From: a virus
Strand: one strand, 5' to 3'
Length of the DNA stretch: 64,000 bases
Virus record (IMG/VR): IMGVR_UViG_3300032116_015700
Span: 1 to 64,000 of that record
Of the stretch, positions 1 to 8,262 are shown piece by piece. How positions within the stretch are numbered: position 1 is the first letter of the stretch; every line of letters begins with the position of its first letter. The position numbers were made by a program, and so were the translations under genes. Below the pieces are notes generated by a model. The model did no database searches, was not told the DNA's origin, and saw only the letters and a list, made by a program, of their open reading frames with translations.

Positions 1-1051
1 CCATACCCAAACAACCTTCGTATTCTGCACCTAATGTTTGAATAAAATCATTCATTGGATTACATATCTCTTTATAACCTTTACCATCTCCTTTGGAACT
101 TGCATACACATCCGCAATATTAACTGCGAGAATACCACCTTTCTTTAAAGTGGGCCATACATTTGCAATTGTTTTGTGAAGGAACTGCTTATTCCACGCA
201 TCAATATTTTTATATCTCACCCAACTCTGTGTATCATCGTATGAATATCTTTCAACATTAAAATACGGCGGTGAACTGAATACAATATCAAAGTGATTTT
301 CATATTCACTCAAATCGGCATCTTCTGCAGGTGAAATAATAAAATCTGCTTTCTTTTCGGTTTCAAAAAATGAATTATTTTTGGAATAAAATTCAGCTTG
401 TTTATGGTATATTGGATGATTTTCTACCCTAGGGTCTATACCTACATAATGTTCACCATTTTCTGATGCAAAGAAACCACATAAACGGTCACCCCACCCA
501 GCTGATATATCTAATACATTTTTAGCACCATAAAAATCATATAGAACTTTTGCAGCATTTGGTTTGAATTGAGAGCAAATATATTTTCTCAAACTCAAAC
601 ATACTCTTAATTCGTTTCTTCCAACTTCATCAAATTTAAGAGTATATAATCCACCCATAAGTGTTGTCATAAATTCTTTACTTGCCCAAGTTCTTTTTGG
701 TCCAGGTGAAACGGTGCCATCAACACTCCAACGATTTGATTGTTGAAAATGATTTGATGCATCATTACCGGTGTTTAGTCTACGAATGTATTGTGGTTTA
801 CCTTGAAAATCTAATGAATATCTAAAATCAGATGCTTTTCTCGGAAACCATTCACCTTCGGTAAACAATTCATTCCAACGAATGCCTTTAAGTGCAAGGT
901 ATTCTTTTCTAGCCTCATCTTCACTTATTTCCGCATAAGGAAGTTCGTACGTCATAGCTACATCTGCCAATGATTCTTTTACATCATTAATATCAAATGT
1001 TGTTTTGATATGTTTCCATTCTTCAGCATTAATGTGAAGATACGGCTCCAT
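1..1051 (-). CDS. DNA methyltransferase (N6-adenine/N4-cytosine type), 3' end beyond window
   Basis: I translated about 350 residues by hand from the ATG at 1051; the frame stays open to the window edge, so the C-terminus is missing. A SAM-binding motif (DISAGWGDRLCGF) is followed about 85 residues later by SSPPYF, the catalytic (D/N/S)PPY/F motif of amino-group DNA methyltransferases. An SSPPYF variant also occurs in RNA and protein-modifying relatives, so the substrate is not certain. The N-terminal ~165 residues carry no motif I know and may recognise the target. The start is 23 bases below the stop of the GNAT gene; no earlier in-frame ATG was seen in that gap. It closes a run with a GNAT protein and asparagine synthetase, which raises the possibility of base modification. 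That link is inference. Confidence 0.75.
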   Translation of the reverse strand, partial: MEPYLHINAEEWKHIKTTFDINDVKESLADVAMTYELPYAEISEDEARKEYLALKGIRWNELFTEGEWFPRKASDFRYSLDFQGKPQYIRRLNTGNDASNHFQQSNRWSVDGTVSPGPKRTWASKEFMTTLMGGLYTLKFDEVGRNELRVCLSLRKYICSQFKPNAAKVLYDFYGAKNVLDISAGWGDRLCGFFASENGEHYVGIDPRVENHPIYHKQAEFYSKNNSFFETEKKADFIISPAEDADLSEYENHFDIVFSSPPYFNVERYSYDDTQSWVRYKNIDAWNKQFLHKTIANVWPTLKKGGILAVNIADVYASSKGDGKGYKEICNPMNDFIQTLGAEYEGCLGM

Positions 1052-1074
1052 ACCTTTAAATTTATCAAAATAAT

Positions 1075-1596
1075 TTAAATACATATGTTTTCAATATTTT
1101 TGTTTGCAACCAATCGTAATCGGAATACAATACCATTTATAATACCATCTTTTTTACTAGTCCAATTAATATCCGAGTCTTTTACAAAACCATATCTTTC
1201 ATAAAACAATACTGCTCTATAATTAAATGCCCTAACAGTTAAGAATAAGTTCTCTGCATGTTGTGATTTACAATACTCAACAAACTCATCCAATACTTCT
1301 CTACTAGCATTTGTTTTAGAATGATTTGTTGCAATCTGATGAAGGATAAAATCTCCCTTCTTTTTATATGTGGTAGCGTTTTTACTCATTCTACCATGAG
1401 ATTTATATTTTCCAAAAGTGATTACAACACCATCTTGCAATATCATACCACCTTTTTCAATATATTTTTCCAATTTAAATCCCTGCTTATGGAGATGTGG
1501 AAATATTTCAGGATACAAATCAATAATAGCAGATGCTTGATTTACAGCTTCTATCATTTCAGGTGTACCCTTCTCAGCTTTTACAAAATTAAGCAT
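1075..1596 (-). CDS. GNAT-family N-acetyltransferase
   Basis: This 173-aa protein ends in a typical GNAT signature: a helix, then LFLTVRAFNYRAVLFYERYGF, the C-terminal acetyl-CoA-binding strand and helix (roughly residues 115-138). The middle part (GRMSKNATTYKKKGDFILHQIA) fits the strand that contacts cofactor. The substrate cannot be told. Its start overlaps the end of the asparagine synthetase gene by 8 bases, so the two are probably co-translated. The Mom DNA-modification enzyme also has a GNAT fold, but I see no Mom-specific sequence here, so an ordinary acetyltransferase is the safer call. Confidence 0.75.
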   Translation of the reverse strand: MLNFVKAEKGTPEMIEAVNQASAIIDLYPEIFPHLHKQGFKLEKYIEKGGMILQDGVVITFGKYKSHGRMSKNATTYKKKGDFILHQIATNHSKTNASREVLDEFVEYCKSQHAENLFLTVRAFNYRAVLFYERYGFVKDSDINWTSKKDGIINGIVFRLRLVANKNIENICI

Positions 1597-3046
1597 ATTG
1601 AAAGAATTTATTTTGATTTATTTGGTCTTTATACAAATATACCGATTTTAATTGAGATTTCAAAATATCTTTTTTCGCTTCCATCATATCACCCGTCCTA
1701 CATCCTTTAGCGAAGTAAACTTTAGGTCTATATAATAACTCATCCGAAATCTCACCCTTAAATGCTGCTCTCAATAGTGGTTTCATATGCCCACCTTCTT
1801 TCTGATACAATGGTGGAATGTTTAGGGTATATTCTACAAACGGTCTCCAACTATAAGGAGTTCTTACTTCAACCGTTCCACCCCACATAATAGATTGATT
1901 AGTTGTTAAGAAGTTTGTTTTATGTACATCTTCTACTAACTTTCGTCTTGCCTTATCATAATCTTCCGGTCTCCAATGAAACGCCTGAATATGTCCATAA
2001 CTTCCCCAAATCTCATCCGAAAGGTCACCACTAAACACAACTTTGAAACCTAATTCATTTATCTTTTTTGAAAGTGCTATTTGTGCAATTGCTGAACCTA
2101 CATTTTGCCATCTACTCTGCTCAATCACATAAAGTGTTTCTTCAATTGCATCTTCTACATCTTTTTCAGTTAATATAATTTCATGCAATTTAACACCAAA
2201 CTCTTTAGCTGCAATTCTGGCATATTTTATATCATCGTTCTTTGTATCACCGTCACCCATTGAAACTACAAATGCCTCAATATCAGGTTTAATACGTGAA
2301 AGGATATAAGTTGTAATTACCGAATCAATACCACCGCTAAGAATTGTGCAAATAGGAACATCTGAAACCATTTTAGCTCTTACGGCTTCTTCCAACATTG
2401 TTCTTATCTTACTAACAATAACATCTCTATCATCGTTAATAATTTCGTTTGGAAGTGTGTAATAAGTTTGTGTTGAATGTTCTAATGTTTTATAATTGTA
2501 TTCTAAATAAGTACCTGGATAAATTGCCTTAACTTGTTTTTCATATAAATCAGTAAGTGGAAGACCTTTCTTTTCTGAGCAGAATACTAATTTACCATCA
2601 TTATCAATTCCATACCAAAGTGGAAGTTCACCTACATAATCTCTAACTACAAATACTTTATTAAGCTTTGTATCAACTATTGCAAATGAAAACATACCAT
2701 CCAATTCCTTAAACACATCTACACCAAATTGTTCATACCCATTGAGTATTATTTCGGTATCAGATTTTGTTCGGAAAGGTATAGTAATTCTTTCTCTTAA
2801 ATCTTTTGTGTATTGACTATCCCACAACTCACCATTATACACAATGCAAATAGTTTTATCACCATTCCACATTGGTTGGTTTGCGGTATCAGAAAGGTCC
2901 TGAATTGAAAGACGGTTGTGTCCTACAAAGAAATTACCAATCTTTTCAACTTTAGAAGCATCTCTACCTCTATGAATTATTTTTTGTAACTGGGTATTAG
3001 TTTGCCCTTTAGATGTAAACCAATTACCACCTATTATTCCACACAT
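1589..3046 (-). CDS. asnB: Asparagine synthetase, glutamine-hydrolysing
   Basis: This 485-aa protein has the two domains of AsnB. The N-terminal class II glutaminase starts MCGIIGG, where Cys2 is the nucleophile after Met removal, with RLSIQDLS near 45-52 and NGE at 71-73. The synthetase domain has the ATP-pyrophosphatase motif SGGIDS at 237-242. The enzyme makes asparagine from aspartate, ATP and glutamine. Because Cys2 must follow the initiator Met, the start is fixed. It is slightly shorter than many bacterial AsnB proteins (about 500-550 aa). A class A promoter lies immediately before the gene and would give an almost leaderless transcript. A relative acting on another carboxylate cannot be excluded. 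Confidence 0.9.
   Translation of the reverse strand: MCGIIGGNWFTSKGQTNTQLQKIIHRGRDASKVEKIGNFFVGHNRLSIQDLSDTANQPMWNGDKTICIVYNGELWDSQYTKDLRERITIPFRTKSDTEIILNGYEQFGVDVFKELDGMFSFAIVDTKLNKVFVVRDYVGELPLWYGIDNDGKLVFCSEKKGLPLTDLYEKQVKAIYPGTYLEYNYKTLEHSTQTYYTLPNEIINDDRDVIVSKIRTMLEEAVRAKMVSDVPICTILSGGIDSVITTYILSRIKPDIEAFVVSMGDGDTKNDDIKYARIAAKEFGVKLHEIILTEKDVEDAIEETLYVIEQSRWQNVGSAIAQIALSKKINELGFKVVFSGDLSDEIWGSYGHIQAFHWRPEDYDKARRKLVEDVHKTNFLTTNQSIMWGGTVEVRTPYSWRPFVEYTLNIPPLYQKEGGHMKPLLRAAFKGEISDELLYRPKVYFAKGCRTGDMMEAKKDILKSQLKSVYLYKDQINQNKFFQYA
1634..1663 (-). promoter_or_regulatory. Possible class A-like promoter for GNAT gene
   Basis: TTG (1663-1661), 19-base spacer, TATATTTG (1641-1634), inside the 3' end of the asparagine synthetase gene, 37 bases above the GNAT ATG. 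It lacks the extended TTTGG and has a spacer one base short, so it is weaker evidence than the other class A sites. Confidence 0.35.
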
Positions 3047-3050
3047 ATAA

Positions 3051-3081
3051 CAAATATACGAAACTTATTGAACTTTACCAA
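3051..3081 (-). promoter_or_regulatory. Class A promoter for asparagine synthetase
   Basis: ATTTGG (TTG at 3081-3079), 20-base spacer, TATATTTG (3058-3051). Only four bases separate the box from the ATG, so the transcript should start at or next to the start codon. It overlaps the stop region of the thioredoxin gene. Confidence 0.7.
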
Positions 3082-3083
3082 AT

Positions 3084-3350
3084 TTATTTTATTGCCTCAT
3101 TAATAGCATTTGTGTAGGCAAGTTTAGAAGATAAACCTTGAAATCTTTCTATAATTACACCATCTTTTTCAACCACAACCAATGGAATTGATGTTACATT
3201 GTATTGCTGTGCTTCTTCTGGAGAATTATCAACATCATATTCAATAAATGTTGCTTTACCTGTATATTCGGTTTTTAATTGTTCTAATACTGGCTTTAGT
3301 GCTCTGCATGGTCCACACCATACTGCTCCAAATTTTTTAATCGTTACCAT
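3084..3350 (-). CDS. Thioredoxin
   Basis: An 88-aa thioredoxin fold with the redox motif WCGPC at residues 11-15 and the cis-proline segment TSIPLVV further on. It is shorter than E. coli thioredoxin (about 108 aa) because the first strand and helix are trimmed, as in many phage thioredoxins. It lies two genes below a ribonucleotide reductase whose C-terminus carries a CX4C pair, so its likely job is to re-reduce that enzyme. The start overlaps the previous gene by 14 bases. Confidence 0.92.
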   Translation of the reverse strand: MVTIKKFGAVWCGPCRALKPVLEQLKTEYTGKATFIEYDVDNSPEEAQQYNVTSIPLVVVEKDGVIIERFQGLSSKLAYTNAINEAIK

Positions 3351-3561
3351 CTTTTAAATGTTTATATTGTTGTTCTATATTTGTATTATCGCTTTGATGT
3401 TTAGGTTCGTAAGGACAGTGTCTACATCCACTACCACAACAATATCCTCTTTCTATATGGTATTGTGGAGTAAACACTATCTTACTACCCTCAAAGTAAT
3501 ACAGCTCCTCTCTTTGTTTATTTAACTTCACAAGCTCCCCCTGCACATGCCAACTCACCAC
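3337..3561 (-). CDS. DUF5522-like small cysteine-rich protein
   Basis: A 74-aa protein (if it starts at 3561) with the pattern YYFEGSKIVFTPQYHIERGYCCGSGCRHCPY, seen in the Bacteroidetes family DUF5522. Four cysteines and nearby histidines could bind metal. The function is unknown. The ATG at 3561 lies inside the end of the ribonucleotide reductase gene (44-base overlap). A GTG at 3531 would reduce the overlap to 14 bases and still keep the whole conserved core, so the start is uncertain. Its place between reductase and thioredoxin suggests a redox or metal role, but this is inference. Confidence 0.7.
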   Translation of the reverse strand: MVSWHVQGELVKLNKQREELYYFEGSKIVFTPQYHIERGYCCGSGCRHCPYEPKHQSDNTNIEQQYKHLKDGND

Positions 3562-5374
3562 TTAAGTCAGTTGTATCTTCTAACTCTATAACTTTACTTA
3601 AATCAACATCATGCAATGTCTTCATAAGTTCTTCATACTTCTCTTTTGTACAATCTTCAAATGGTGCTTGAATATAAGTTCCACCATCGTAAGGTAATAC
3701 TGATAATCCGTTATAGAAATCTTTATTCTCCCACATCCACTCACCAACTGCTTTCCACTCATGCTCTCTAATAGAAATCGTAGCGGATACGTTGTGTGTA
3801 TTGTTACCACTTCTATGACCAGGCTTAACCCACTCACCATGTACTTTCTTTACTCTCTCCAACAATTGTAGTGGAGATTCAGTACGGAAGATTGCGTTAT
3901 CTGGTGCTTTTTGTGGAATACCAATTACTGCGGTATCATGTGGTCTGAAATATTCATCTTCAACCAATTCAGGATGATGAAGAACTAAATGTGAATAGAT
4001 ACTTTCGTTCTTACCAACTCTTACTCTACGAATATAGTAATCATTGTGCCAAGCGTGAATACCAGATGATGTACCTAAAGTTAATGATGTAGTTCCTGCA
4101 GGTTTTACAGTTGTACATCTAGCCGAAGCGTTGATTCCAATTAGGTCTGCAACTCTTTTGTTTTCTTCTTTTACAACTTTAGCTGCTGCTTTCATATCGT
4201 GCTTTAAAATAGCACCACTACCAATACCCGTCATAGATACACCAATTAGTGCATCCTTTTCAGTTGTTCTTTGCCAAATTGGTCTTAAATAATGAAAATC
4301 AGTATAACCCGCTTGCAAAGTTCCAATGAATGCCGCTGCTTTAACTCTTGCTTCCAAATCTTCCTGGTCTGCAATATCACTCACATTTACTTCACATAAG
4401 TTACAGAACTGATAAGGTCTTAAAGCGATTTCACAACAAGGGTTAGTTCCCCAATCTTTATCGTTACTCAAATAGATACCAGGTTCACCTGCTCCACTTG
4501 CTTCAATACGCTTCCACAAATCCATAAAGTATTCCTTTGTGATTTTGTGTCTCATCAATACTGCTGAGTTGTTTGCTCTACCTCTTTGTGGATTTGTTTC
4601 CCACCATGCACCACTCTTACAACTAATCATCTTCTCATCGGTTGCTGAGAATAATGAAATAAGTGCTGCTCTACGAATACCACCTGCTAATACTGCATCA
4701 GCGATGTGGCAAATAATATCGTGTACTTCAATTGGTTCTAATTTATCACCGTCTTTGTGTGCATCTAATATACCTTCTACCTTAATCAAACACTCTTTAA
4801 GTGGTTGAGGACCTGGTGCTTTACCACCTGATGTAATTAATCTTGCACCCTTTGGTCTGATATCTCTAAAATCAAATACAGGCTTACTTCCACCAAAGAA
4901 GTATGCTTTCATTAATACTAATACTGCATCCGCCCATCCTTCAATAGAATCACCAATAAGAAATCTTCTTGTTTTATCTGCATTTGGTTTTCTAATTTCA
5001 GGTAGTTGGTCAACGTGATGCTTTTGTACAGAGTAACCTACACCCGTTCCACCCAATAAAAGAAACATAATTTCTGAAAACACTCTCCAATCATCTGCTG
5101 GTGCGAATGCGCAGTTGTAAATTCTATTTGGTGAAATTTCAATTGGTTTACCAGCAAACTGCATTGAACGCATTGATGGTAATACCTTTTTATCATACAC
5201 GAATTTGTAGTTCTCTTTAATTTCTTTTTTTAAGGTTGGATACTTCTTAATATGCATTTCCATATTACGAGTCACCAATTCTTCCCATGTTTCTCTTCTG
5301 TTTAGTTCCGGCACATACTTTGCATACTTCATATACACTGTGATATCCGATAAAATTCGTGTTGAAATGTCCAT
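3518..5374 (-). CDS. nrdJ: Adenosylcobalamin-dependent (class II) ribonucleotide reductase
   Basis: This 618-aa protein reduces ribonucleotides to deoxyribonucleotides and resembles the monomeric RTPR type (739 aa in Lactobacillus leichmannii). Catalytic positions are visible: Cys88 (NCAF), the thiyl-radical motif N-x-C-x-E at Asn311, Cys313, Glu315 (NPCCEI), the second active-site Cys324 eleven residues later as in RTPR, and the C-terminal CX4C redox pair at Cys610 and Cys615. The loop PAGTTSLTLGTSSGIH is also present. No partner radical subunit is adjacent, which fits class II. It depends on host or environmental B12. The upstream leader contains a long inverted repeat (5391-5461). Thioredoxin is encoded just downstream. 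Confidence 0.9.
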   Translation of the reverse strand: MDISTRILSDITVYMKYAKYVPELNRRETWEELVTRNMEMHIKKYPTLKKEIKENYKFVYDKKVLPSMRSMQFAGKPIEISPNRIYNCAFAPADDWRVFSEIMFLLLGGTGVGYSVQKHHVDQLPEIRKPNADKTRRFLIGDSIEGWADAVLVLMKAYFFGGSKPVFDFRDIRPKGARLITSGGKAPGPQPLKECLIKVEGILDAHKDGDKLEPIEVHDIICHIADAVLAGGIRRAALISLFSATDEKMISCKSGAWWETNPQRGRANNSAVLMRHKITKEYFMDLWKRIEASGAGEPGIYLSNDKDWGTNPCCEIALRPYQFCNLCEVNVSDIADQEDLEARVKAAAFIGTLQAGYTDFHYLRPIWQRTTEKDALIGVSMTGIGSGAILKHDMKAAAKVVKEENKRVADLIGINASARCTTVKPAGTTSLTLGTSSGIHAWHNDYYIRRVRVGKNESIYSHLVLHHPELVEDEYFRPHDTAVIGIPQKAPDNAIFRTESPLQLLERVKKVHGEWVKPGHRSGNNTHNVSATISIREHEWKAVGEWMWENKDFYNGLSVLPYDGGTYIQAPFEDCTKEKYEELMKTLHDVDLSKVIELEDTTDLSGELACAGGACEVK

Positions 5375-5390
5375 AATTCTTTTTGATTAA

Positions 5391-5461
5391 ATTGTTTAGT
5401 GTATTTTTTTCAGGAAAATCCCAAAATAAAAAAATAAATATGGGTTGCCTGACTAAACAAT
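5391..5461 (-). promoter_or_regulatory. Inverted-repeat leader upstream of the reductase
   Basis: Perfect 10-base arms ATTGTTTAGT and ACTAAACAAT bracket 51 bases. Inside them CAGG pairs with CCTG and CCC with GGG, leaving an AT-rich loop of 19 bases. The structure ends 16 bases above the reductase ATG. It does not look like a cobalamin riboswitch. A role in controlling reductase expression is inferred from position only. Confidence 0.5.
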
Positions 5462-5469
5462 ACAAGCTT

Positions 5470-5486
5470 GTGGATAAAAAATCCAC
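5470..5486 (-). other. Small perfect hairpin in the reductase leader
   Basis: Six-base arms GTGGAT and ATCCAC enclose five bases of A (T on the coding strand). It sits between the H1 gene terminator and the larger inverted repeat. Purpose unknown. Confidence 0.4.
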
Positions 5487-5536
5487 TTTTCTTAAAATAT
5501 TTTTGAATGTTAAAATAAGTGTCTATTATAACATAT

Positions 5537-5560
5537 GAAAGGGGAGAGTTACTCCCCTAT
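5537..5560 (-). terminator. Hairpin after the H1-like gene
   Basis: A seven-base GC-rich stem (AGGGGAG / CTCCCCT) with a five-base loop starts five bases after the H1-like stop codon. Only a short T stretch follows (TTTCAT), so it may be a weak terminator or an mRNA-stabilising stem. Confidence 0.55.
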
Positions 5561-5562
5561 CA

Positions 5563-5742
5563 TTATGATGCCTTCTGCTCTTCTGTTGAAGCTTTCTTAT
5601 AGGCTGTTACTAACTTCTTCAACTCACCAATTGCTTTTCTTGCTCTTGATTTGTTTACTTTTTTAGTACCATTGTGCTCAGTTTCAAAAGTTACAAATAA
5701 ACCTTTGATTTGTTCGAATAATTCTTGACTTGTTTGTGCCAT
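5563..5742 (-). CDS. Histone H1-like (Hc1-like) DNA-binding protein
   Basis: I translated this 59-aa ORF by hand from the ATG at 5742. It has an N-terminal helix (SQELFEQIKGLFVTFETEH) followed by a lysine/arginine-rich segment, KSRARKAIGELKKLVTAYKKAS. This matches the layout of the roughly 60-residue histone H1-like proteins common in Bacteroidetes, where a sequence like GTRARKASLELEKALKEFRKLS is typical. It should bind DNA non-specifically, either on phage replicating DNA or host nucleoid. It starts 19 bases after the helicase stop codon and is followed by a hairpin. Confidence 0.7.
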   Translation of the reverse strand: MAQTSQELFEQIKGLFVTFETEHNGTKKVNKSRARKAIGELKKLVTAYKKASTEEQKAS

Positions 5743-5761
5743 AGTTTTTGTTTTTTAATTG

Positions 5762-7156
5762 TTATCCTAATCCTGTAACCATTTGCGGTTTGTTTCCAAC
5801 CGGCATAGTTTCTACATATTTTTTATGTAATAACTGTCTTTCTATTTCTACACCATTCGCACTTGCTTTTTGTGCCAATACTCCATCGGCTGATGTTGCA
5901 GTATATACATCCAAAATACCATGTGTGGTGTCCATTTTTGCGGGGAAGGTGATTCCATCTTGTCCAAAACGATTTTTCATTACGTGCACCCTTGCAGTAT
6001 TGCTCAGTTTATCTTTAGCTTTTCGGCTTAAACTCATAATGAAATCGGCGTTCATTACTTTAGCATATGAATCTGCAATCTTATCTGCTTCAATAACTTC
6101 CGAATCAATTGCTGAACGATTAGTTTGTGATGCTGTCCAAATTGGAATTCCTAACTCACCACTCATTCCTCTCAAATCAATATACACACCACCTTGCTCA
6201 GCGTATGTACTATCGGTTTTGTTTGAGTGTGATAATAATAGGTCAGCGTAATCTATAATTATAAGGTCAGGTTTATTACCTGCCGCTATCATCTTTTCTA
6301 AATGTGCCTGAATTGTTTTTGAACTTGCAGCTTTAGGTGGAAAATATTTGATTTTAAGTTTACCTTTCAACTTTTTAAGTGAAATTAATACTTCTTCTTT
6401 TTTATCCACCAATTCATGTGATGCGATGTGTGAGAATACAGTATCGTATCTTAAACCAACATACTCTTGTGATAGTTCTAATGAATAATGTGCCACAGTG
6501 AAACCAGCTCTTACTGCTGCTGCTCCCAACGCACACAATACCCAAGTCTTACCAACACCGGAAGGTGCTACCACTACTCCTAATTCACCAGGTCCTAAAC
6601 CCCCATTCATCAATTCGTTTATACATTGCCAATCAGTCCCAACAGTATCTCTCTTTGTTTCATCGTATCTCTTTTCAAAATCAATAAGATAATCCATTCC
6701 CAAATCCGAATCAACACCAACCTTCATTGCCTTATCAACCAATTCTTTGATTTTATCATAGTTGCCTGATTTTAACAAGTCAATAGATTGTACAATTACA
6801 TTCTTTAGGTTTTGGTTTATACAAAATGATGTGAACTCATCTTTGATATATGCTAAATCAGTATTACCAATTTGTCCATATACTTCTTTGAGTTGAGTTA
6901 CAATTGTTTTTTGTAAAGATTGATTATCAAGTTTAGATACTTGAACTTTAAATACATCCAACGAAGGTACTTTATTGTAATCTTTATGGTGAGATACAAT
7001 TTCATCCACTATCCACTTATTTGCTTCGGACTCAAAGAACTTCTTATGGATTACATCTGAAAGTGTATCCATCATTCGTTCATCCGTAAGCAAAGCAGAT
7101 ATTACTTTGGTCTGAAATGATTGCCCATATTTAGAGAGTGTATCTTCGCTGTGCAT
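5762..7156 (-). CDS. Replicative DNA helicase (DnaB / T4 gp41 type)
   Basis: 464 aa. An N-terminal helical region of about 160 residues matches the DnaB primase-binding domain. The C-terminal RecA-like motor has Walker A APSGVGKT at 197-204 and Walker B LIIIDYADLL near 298-307, with SLELSQ after strand 2 (the DnaB H2 region). It should form the hexameric 5'-3' fork helicase. A class A promoter lies 15 bases above the ATG. No primase gene is visible in the window. The start is supported by the promoter position and by the normal N-terminal domain length. Confidence 0.9.
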   Translation of the reverse strand: MHSEDTLSKYGQSFQTKVISALLTDERMMDTLSDVIHKKFFESEANKWIVDEIVSHHKDYNKVPSLDVFKVQVSKLDNQSLQKTIVTQLKEVYGQIGNTDLAYIKDEFTSFCINQNLKNVIVQSIDLLKSGNYDKIKELVDKAMKVGVDSDLGMDYLIDFEKRYDETKRDTVGTDWQCINELMNGGLGPGELGVVVAPSGVGKTWVLCALGAAAVRAGFTVAHYSLELSQEYVGLRYDTVFSHIASHELVDKKEEVLISLKKLKGKLKIKYFPPKAASSKTIQAHLEKMIAAGNKPDLIIIDYADLLLSHSNKTDSTYAEQGGVYIDLRGMSGELGIPIWTASQTNRSAIDSEVIEADKIADSYAKVMNADFIMSLSRKAKDKLSNTARVHVMKNRFGQDGITFPAKMDTTHGILDVYTATSADGVLAQKASANGVEIERQLLHKKYVETMPVGNKPQMVTGLG

Positions 7157-7171
7157 AATTTAATTGGTTTA

Positions 7172-7202
7172 CAAATATACAACAATTTAGTTAGTTCACC
7201 AA
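7172..7202 (-). promoter_or_regulatory. Class A promoter for helicase
   Basis: On the coding strand ATTTGG (TTG at 7202-7200), 20 bases, then TATATTTG (7179-7172). This matches the Bacteroidetes -33/-7 promoter. The start codon follows 15 bases later, so the leader is very short. Confidence 0.75.
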
Positions 7203-7203
7203 A

Positions 7204-8247
7204 TTATTTTATGATTATATTTGTATAAGTTGATTTTAACCAATCGTTTATATCTTTCCAGTTTTGAAGAATTTTATACTTCATAGCGGCTTTGATAAAT
7301 TCCATCTTATCAAACTTTCGGTTTGGTTCAGCGAATCTATCGTTAATTTTCAACTTCGTATTTGTATTGATATGTGGTTCTTGCAATTGCATGATTTGTC
7401 TATTTCTTAACACATCATCTTTAGCTGCAAGAATATCTTCATAGATTTTGGCTTCTCCTTTTTTATCTTCACATATTTGAAAGAACTCATCAAAAGTTAT
7501 TTCTCTATCTTCAGATAATTCAGGAAATCTTTTAAGAACTGTCTTTAATCCACATCCTTTAACACCAGGTACATTATCAGAATTATCACCATCTAATGTT
7601 CTGAATAGTAAAAGGTTTTGTGGATACAATCCATATTCTTCTTTAACCATTTCTCTATTGTAAAGTTTCTTTTTAGTTGGAGAAAATACAAATGTTTTTT
7701 CGTCTACTAATTGTAAAAAATCTTTATCGGTAGAAACGATATAACATTCTTCACCTTCACCAAGCACATGCTTAGCAATGTGTCCAATTACATCATCCGC
7801 TTCTATACCATCATATATCATTGTAGTGATTGGTAAACTATCTAATAGGTCTACTAACCATACAAATTGTCTTTTCATTGAAAGTTGCTCATCTTCTTGA
7901 GACATCATTTCAGGATATTGTCTATTAACCCTAAAACGATTCTTACCTCTATCAGCTTTATATCCTTCAAACAATTCTTTCCTACCTTTAGAACCACCCT
8001 TACCATCAAAGGTTAAGATAACTCTAGTTGGATTAAATTGGCGGATTTGATATCCGATTGAATTTAATGAACCAATAACTCCACCCGTATGTTCACCATC
8101 CTCATTCATTATGGGGTTGGTAGTCCAACTACGGATGAAGGTATTGAGTCCATCTATGATAAGAACTCTACCATTCCTTACCCTTTGGGTATTAGATTCA
8201 TGTTCAGATTCTACTTCATTGAGTAATTTTTTGTATAATTCTTTCAT
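7204..8247 (-). CDS. 5'-3' exonuclease / flap endonuclease (T4 RNase H-like)
   Basis: 347 aa with a PIN/FEN nuclease core. Acidic metal-binding positions appear in order: Asp32 in LIIDGLNTF, the DGKGG segment near 80, GIEADDVIG in the 140s, and STDKDFLQL in the 170s. A helix-three-turn-helix follows (GDNSDNVPGVKGCGLKT). This family removes RNA primers and flaps from lagging-strand fragments. It sits directly below the UvsX gene (15-base gap). There is no polymerase domain fused to it; a family A polymerase is encoded separately at 17263-18549. Confidence 0.88.
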   Translation of the reverse strand: MKELYKKLLNEVESEHESNTQRVRNGRVLIIDGLNTFIRSWTTNPIMNEDGEHTGGVIGSLNSIGYQIRQFNPTRVILTFDGKGGSKGRKELFEGYKADRGKNRFRVNRQYPEMMSQEDEQLSMKRQFVWLVDLLDSLPITTMIYDGIEADDVIGHIAKHVLGEGEECYIVSTDKDFLQLVDEKTFVFSPTKKKLYNREMVKEEYGLYPQNLLLFRTLDGDNSDNVPGVKGCGLKTVLKRFPELSEDREITFDEFFQICEDKKGEAKIYEDILAAKDDVLRNRQIMQLQEPHINTNTKLKINDRFAEPNRKFDKMEFIKAAMKYKILQNWKDINDWLKSTYTNIIIK

Positions 8248-8262
8248 ATTTTGTAACCTTTA

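Noticed and set aside
5375-5562. Cobalamin riboswitch upstream of the B12-dependent reductase
   Set aside because: The leader is short, very AT-rich and lacks the conserved B12 box; only inverted repeats are seen.
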